Source: Rotaria sordida
Lineage: Eukaryota; Rotifera; Eurotatoria; Philodinida; Philodinidae
Direction of reading: 5' to 3'
NCBI GenBank assembly: GCA_905250125.1
Contig: CAJNOL010000198.1
Span: 16,441-80,440 of the forward strand
Length of the DNA: 64,000 nucleotides
Shown: one piece after another, positions 58,721 to 64,000 of the stretch
Layout of the letters: each line of letters begins with the position of its first letter
How positions within the stretch are numbered: the stretch's first letter is position 1
Notes under the pieces: generated by a model
Seen by the model: the letters and a program-made list of their open reading frames with translations, nothing else
Told to the model about the DNA's origin: nothing
Database searches by the model: none
Position numbers and translations under genes: made by a program

Positions 58721-59022
58721 GGGGACCTCAGGTAGTCGGAAAAAATTGTATTTTCGAATTTTGACCCGAAACTTTGCATATACAGAGGCCTCAACTAGAC
58801 TAGCTTGCACAGCAAAATTCAGAAGTTTTGAACCAGGTCTCGTCAAGATATGAAGTTTTATCTTTAGAAAAGGACTTCTATGGTAGAAGGTCCATATCTT
58901 GAAAAACTTTGTTCAAAACTTCTGAATTTTGCTGTGCAAGCTAGTCTATTTGAGGCCTCTGTATATGCAAAGTTTCGGGTCAAAATTCGAAAATACAATT
59001 TTTCCGACTACCTGGGGTCCCC
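58720..59022. repeat. Long near-perfect foldback
   Basis: Arms of about 130 bp, GGGGACC.CAGGTAGTCGG...at left and its complement at right, differ at only a few positions. The loop (about 58863-58893) is about 30 bases. Non-coding; likely a recent foldback MITE. Confidence 0.9.
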
Positions 59023-59920
59023 ACAGGGATTTCTTGAAAAACACCGAAATTTGGGCTAACTTGGAAGAGCTCTACCTCCCACAATTCTGAAAGGCGAAGT
59101 CGGATATTTTAATCACTAGTAGTGTTCACTTAGGTCTATTCAGAAAAAAAGTTTCAAGAAATTCTGACGTGTAGTTTTTGAGAAAATCTGGTCCCAATAT
59201 AGGGTTTTTCGAGATCACCGGCCCCTTTAGATCCATATATCCAGAGTGTGGAGCGTTTTGAAGAACTTTGGCATATTATGTTTGAATCAGCATAGTGTAA
59301 GCTTCATTTTGATCTTAATATGTTAGGGTCTCTAACTAGTTATATAAATTTCATAAGTAGTTCAATTTAAGCATAAAGTGTTATTTTTCCAAATTTTACA
59401 AATGCTCCCCAACAATGAATTCTAGAGATATAGTTTTGAAAATTATTTTACAAAGACAGCTTTTTATGCTCTATCCAATGATTAAATCAAAATTTCCAAA
59501 GAACGTTCACGAAGAATAAAGGAGACAGATTCCGGGGGACCGTTTTTCGATAAAATCGACTTTTGGGACTGCTCTGCTGCGGTTAGCGCATGATTCTAAA
59601 CAAAACTAACTATCAAGTCCTACACAACTCGACGAGGGCTACAAGACTAGCATACTTAAAACTTGCCGGGAGAAAGTTCTGTAAAAAGTAGGAGGAGCTG
59701 CGTGGAAGTACCCAACCAAGAGAAAACTTGTCGTGACCGCAACTCAAGTTTCTAGTTAAATATTATAAAGTTTGAAACAGATTATGGTATTAATCATATG
59801 AATTATAATTTAAGAGATATAACGAAAAAACGGCTTCTCATTGCCAAAACAAATCTAAAAAAAAGAGGTCTGAACGAATTATATTAGACGTGAAACCACC
59901 AGAGTCTGGAACAGTTTTCT
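59023..59920. other. Unclassified non-coding repeat-like sequence
   Basis: No ORF of note. The wording resembles the neighbouring foldback (for example GAGATATAG.TTTTGAAAAT near 59430), so this is probably more of the same repeat-rich DNA. Confidence 0.35.
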
Positions 59921-62575
59921 GTAGACATGGATCAAGATCGACACCGAGACCAAAAAGAATAATCTGTCAGGATCGGGACTGAGAAGTAGAACTTCTCGGA
60001 GTCAGGATCGAAAAGAAAAACTTGTCGGGATCGGCACCAAAACGAAAAGCCTATCGAGACCGGGACAGGCAGGAAGACTTCGTCGGGATCAGGAAAAAAA
60101 AAGAAAAATTTGTCGGGATCGGAGCTAAAGAGAAAAATTTACCAGAATCGGGGCGAAAAGTAAGAACTCCTCTCGAACACTACAAAAAAAATATTTGTCA
60201 GGACCGAGACCGAACAGAAACGTTGACCCGATCTGGACGAACGAGAAAAATTGCTGGAGACCAGAACGGAAAAAAAGAATTTGTCACCACGGGACTGAAA
60301 ATGAATAATATGTCGGGGCCCGGAGAAAAAATCATGGGGACCGGTACTATAGAGAAAAATTTCTGGAGATCGGACCGAAAAAAGAACTTTGTCGGGACCG
60401 CAACTATCGAGAAGTGTTTGCCGGAGGCAGGACAAAAAAGAAAAATATGTCAGAACCTGGAACGAAAAGAAGTATTCGTCGGGACCGGCACTAAAAAGAA
60501 AAATTTACCAGTACCGGGATCAAAAAGACGAATTCATTGGAACCAGGACAAAAGAATATTTGTCAGAACCGAGATCGAAAAATTTTCTCGCGGTCTGGAA
60601 TAACGAGAAAAATTTCTGGGAACTGGGACTAAAAACAAAAATTTGTTACCTCCCGGAAAAAAAACGAAAAACTTATGGGGATCGGGACGTAGAAGAATAG
60701 TTTCTCGAGATCTGCACTGAAAAAAAATTTTGTCCGAATCGGGACTAAAAAGAAAAATTTGCCTAGACCAAAAAGAAGAATTCTTCCGAACCAGGAGAAA
60801 AAAGAAAAATATGGCAGGACCGAAACCAAAAAGCAATTTTGTCGGGACTGGGACAAAAGGAAAAATTTTGGAGACCGGTAGCTAAAAGGAGAATTTCTCG
60901 TGAACGGCACTGAAAAAAGTTTGTCGGGATCGGGACTACCGAGAAAAGTTTGTGAGGAACGGAGTCGAAAAGAAGTATTCGTCAGGACCGGGACTAAAAA
61001 GAAAAATTTACCAGTACTGGAACCAAAAAGATATTCGTTAGAACCGGGATCGAAAAATTTTCTCGCGCTCTGGAACAACGAGAACAATTTCTTGGAACTG
61101 GGACTAAAAAGAAAAATTTGTCTGGGCCGGGAGAAAAAAAATTGTAGGTAACCGGAACCTAGAACAAGCATTTCTCGATATCCGGACTGAAAAAAAGTTT
61201 GTCGGGATCTGGACTAAGAGGAAAAATTTGTCAACAGCTGGACCAAAAAGAAGATTCGGTCGGGATGAGGACTAAAAAGAAACTCTGTCGGGATCAACAC
61301 TAACAAGAAAAATTTCTGGGGACGGAAAAGAAGAATTTTCTGGATCATGACTAAAAAGAAAATTTTGTCGGCACCGAGATTGAGAAGAATTTCTCGGGGC
61401 CGGGGCTAAAAAAAATTTTGTGGGGATCGAGACCATCCCGAAGAATTTCTTAGCAGCGGTAGTGAAAAAGAGATTTCTCAGAACTGGGACCGGAAAAAAG
61501 AATTTGATGGGAATCGGGACTAAAAAGAAAAATATCTCGAGATCGTGACTGAAAAAAACTTTTGTAGGGATTGTGACTTAAAAGAAAAATTTACCGGCAC
61601 CGGGATAAAAAAGAAGAATTCGTCTACACCAGGAGAAAAAAATATTTCTTAGGACCGAGATCGAAAAGAAAGTTTGTCACGATCTTGACCAAGGGGAAAA
61701 TTTCCTAGGCAGCGGTAGCGAAAAAATGAATTTGTGGGGACTAGAACTAAAAAAGAGAAATTTGTCGGGGCCGCGACAAAATAGAAAAAATTGTTGGAAC
61801 CTGGACCTAGAAGAACTTCTCGAGATCGGGACTAAAAAAAGTTTCTCGAGGTCTGGACAAAAAAAGAAATTTACCGAGATCGGGCTAAAAAGAAGGATTC
61901 GTCGGGACCAGGATTGAAAAAAAATTTTCTTCGGGATCGGGCCCAAGAAGAGTAGTTTCTCAGCAGCGGGACCGAAACAAAGAATTAGTCTGAACCTGGA
62001 GCAAAAACAAAAGTGGTCGGGATCGGTACTCACAAGAAAAATATCTGGGGACCGAAAAGAAGAATTTGCTTGGACTAGAACTAAAATGAAAAATTTGTTG
62101 ATGCAGGGACAGAAGAGAAAAAAATGTGCGGTTCGGGACCTAGAAGAAGAATTTCTCGAGATCAGGACTGAAAAAAATTTTCTCGGTATCAGGACTCACA
62201 AGAAAAATTTGTCAGCATCGGGACTGGGACCAAAAAGAAAATCGTATCGAGATCGAAACCAAAAAGAAAGTTTGTCGGGATCGAGACTAAAGAGAAAAAT
62301 TGACCGGACTTTCGGCACCGAGACTAAAAAGAATTTTGTGGGAATTGAGGCGAAGAAGAAAAATTTCTCAGCAACGGAACCGACAAGAAGATTTAGCCGG
62401 GACTTGGATGGAAAAAAAAATTTGCCGGTAGCGGGACAAAAAAATTTTATCAGGGCTGGCATCAAAAAAAATTCGTCGGGATCGGGACTAACCGGAAAAA
62501 TTCTTCGGTACCTGGAGCAAAAAGAAGAATTTGTCGGGGCTGGAGCTAGAGAGAAAAATTAATTGGGGCTGGGAC
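59921..62575. repeat. GC-richer minisatellite, about 30-40 bp units
   Basis: About 70 diverged units of the type GTCGGGA(C/T)CGGGACTAAAAAGAAAAATTT spread over 2.65 kb. Long ORFs on both strands (such as 60022-60603 and 61171-60629) translate the unit in shifting frames into Lys/Arg/Gly or Phe/Ser-rich strings and are not genes. Confidence 0.92.
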
Positions 62576-62949
62576 CAAATGATGAAATTCAGCGAGACAA
62601 AAAAAGACTTGGCGCCAGGCATCTCTGGTGTTGAAGTCCAGGAGTGAGTACTCAGGTTTCGCATGGGTTCTGTCAGTCTAGTTTGACGGACCTGGCACTG
62701 TACCCCTACACCTGGACGTTCTTTCCGGATAACTTGTCATCTTTGTTTTCGAACGAACAGTGGCGTTCATGTGACGAATGGATCATCGGCGAAAATGTTA
62801 TATTGATATCGAAAGGAGAGAGAGAAAAATAGAGAAGGAGAACAATTAGGCTATCTATTAAAGGCAGTGAAAATTCAGAGAATAGCCATAATAACTATGT
62901 CAGGAGATCGAACAGTAAGTATTGTTTTCACTATTTTTCATTTCGCTGG
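62576..62949. other. Spacer between minisatellite and foldback
   Basis: A 62-codon ORF from 62644 has no domain. Nothing else recognised. Confidence 0.35.
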
Positions 62950-64000
62950 AGTCTACCTTATGCTGAGTAGGGGTGGTACTTTACTATTACTTTATAAAAT
63001 AAAGATAATTGAATGCTTTATTGTTAAAAAATAAACATAAATGAATCAATAATTTTAAAAAAATAAAGATAAATAAATTAATTAATCCTTTATTTTTAAA
63101 AAATAAAGATAAATTAATCATTTATCTTTAAAAAATAAAGATAAATTAATCATTTATCTTTAAAAAATAAAGATAAAGTAAAGTAATAAAGGATTCTTTT
63201 TTCTAGCGATAATGCTGTTGCGAGTGATCTAGGACCATAGAACTTATGTTGAGGAAGATTTTTATCATGAAATAAATTTATTTATATTGAAAACAAACTA
63301 TTGAGACATAATTTGAATTATTGTTTTTTTCTAGTATTTAGCTGATTTCGATCAAAAAAATGAAGATTGAATCAAAACTAATATGATATTCTGAATCAGC
63401 ATAAAAAATGAAACTGATCTATGAATATTTCAAAATTCTTTGAGATCTTTTTTCCCCATCGAAAAATTCACCCGTACTCCCCCATCAGGACGGTTGGGCC
63501 AAAAAATGAATTTTACCAAAGAGACGTTTCGACAATGGCAAACAAGCTCGAAAGTTGTAAAATGATAATAAAACACAAACTGGAGAACGTTTTAACAATA
63601 AAAACAGTGTTTTGGGAGAATTCATTTTTTGACCCAATCATCCTGAGGGGGAGTACGGGTGAATTTTTCGATAAAAAAAAAATATCTCAAAAAAGTTTGA
63701 AATACTCATGGTCAGCTTCATTTTTTATGCTGATTCGAAATATGATATTAGTTTTGAGTCAATTTTCATTTTCGTGACCGAAATCGGCTAAATATTTTAA
63801 AAAAAGCAGAAGTTCATGTTATATCTCAACTAGCTTGTTTTCAATACAAATACATTTATTTCATGATAAAAATCTTTCTGAATATGAGTTTTGTGGTCCT
63901 AGAACATTTCCAACATCATTATCGCTCGAAAAAAGAATTCCTTATTCCTTTACTTTATCTTTATTTTTTAAAGATCAGTGATTAATTTATCTTTATTTTT
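62950..64000. mobile_element. Large AT-rich foldback element, family B (runs off right edge)
   Basis: The left arm (62960 to about 63480) starts GAGTAGGGGTGGTACTTTAC and contains several TAAAGATAAATTAATCATTT units. It is complementary to the right arm (about 63650 to beyond 64000). The arm pairing includes GTACTCCCCCATCAGGA/TCCTGAGGGGGAGTAC around the central 150 bases. The 118-codon ORF at 63421-63777 spans arms and loop and is not credible as a gene. Confidence 0.88.

Noticed and set aside
60022..62562. Long ORFs on both strands of the minisatellite
   Set aside because: They translate the tandem unit in changing frames into low-complexity strings; no domain, start context or splice pattern.
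63421..63777. 118-codon ORF at the right edge
   Set aside because: It spans the arms and loop of the foldback element; its ends are mutual complements.
1..64000. CRISPR arrays, bacterial operons, ribosomal RNA
   Set aside because: No direct repeats with unique spacers, no bacterial signals and no rRNA-like stretches were seen; the gene structure is eukaryotic throughout.

Overview
This is eukaryotic nuclear DNA. Coding regions sit in a strongly AT-rich background and are split by short GT-AG introns (about 43-76 bp). A bdelloid rotifer is the most likely source (inference, about 75% sure). Reasons: four C-rich telomere-like units (CCCACA, the complement of the TGTGGG repeat known from bdelloid telomeres) lie inside the window; several genes have a splice acceptor at or within a few bases of the ATG, as expected for spliced-leader trans-splicing, which is known in rotifers; F-box/leucine-rich genes occur in a pair; and decayed transposons are abundant.

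Layout. 1-340: start of a minus-strand gene that runs off the left edge. 0.9-3.5 kb: a decayed APE-type LINE. 4.4-4.9 kb: a mariner-like MITE. 5.7-14.6 kb: a tight same-strand cluster of ANAPC15 (cell cycle), a UBA/UBL-like protein, TSEN54 (tRNA splicing) and FAAH (lipid amide hydrolysis), with gaps of 112, 170 and 59 bp and acceptor-like sites at the downstream ATGs, so a candidate trans-spliced operon. 16.7-17.7 kb: a minus-strand proline-rich/coiled-coil protein. 21.2 kb: a 66-residue protein whose ATG is an exon by itself. 27.2-29.7 kb: GPLD1. 32.0-35.0 kb: two tandem single-exon ETS factors. 38.1-39.1 kb: a minus-strand SWIM-RING protein.

40.7-43.4 kb is a GC-richer mobile island. It holds a minus-strand ORF with one in-frame stop, a row of six stem-loops after it, a hammerhead-like motif, and a small plus-strand two-exon gene encoding a heptad-repeat coiled coil. 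At 44.48 kb an interstitial telomeric tract abuts a 5'-truncated, frameshifted gene. 45.3-46.2 kb holds two satellite-cored elements. 48.7-51.06 kb is a decayed piggyBac element at a TTAA next to a broken gene. 53.5-57.0 kb holds one intact F-box gene and one decayed relative. From 57.2 kb on the sequence is mostly repeats: a second satellite-cored element, a long foldback, a 2.6 kb GC-rich minisatellite and a large AT-rich foldback running off the right edge.

The least explained material is (i) the hairpin-array/hammerhead-like element at 40.7-42.1 kb and (ii) at least three unrelated families of short elements that combine complementary termini with an expandable core of palindromic tandem repeats. 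All exon boundaries were read by eye from GT-AG sites and reading phase; none is backed by transcript data.
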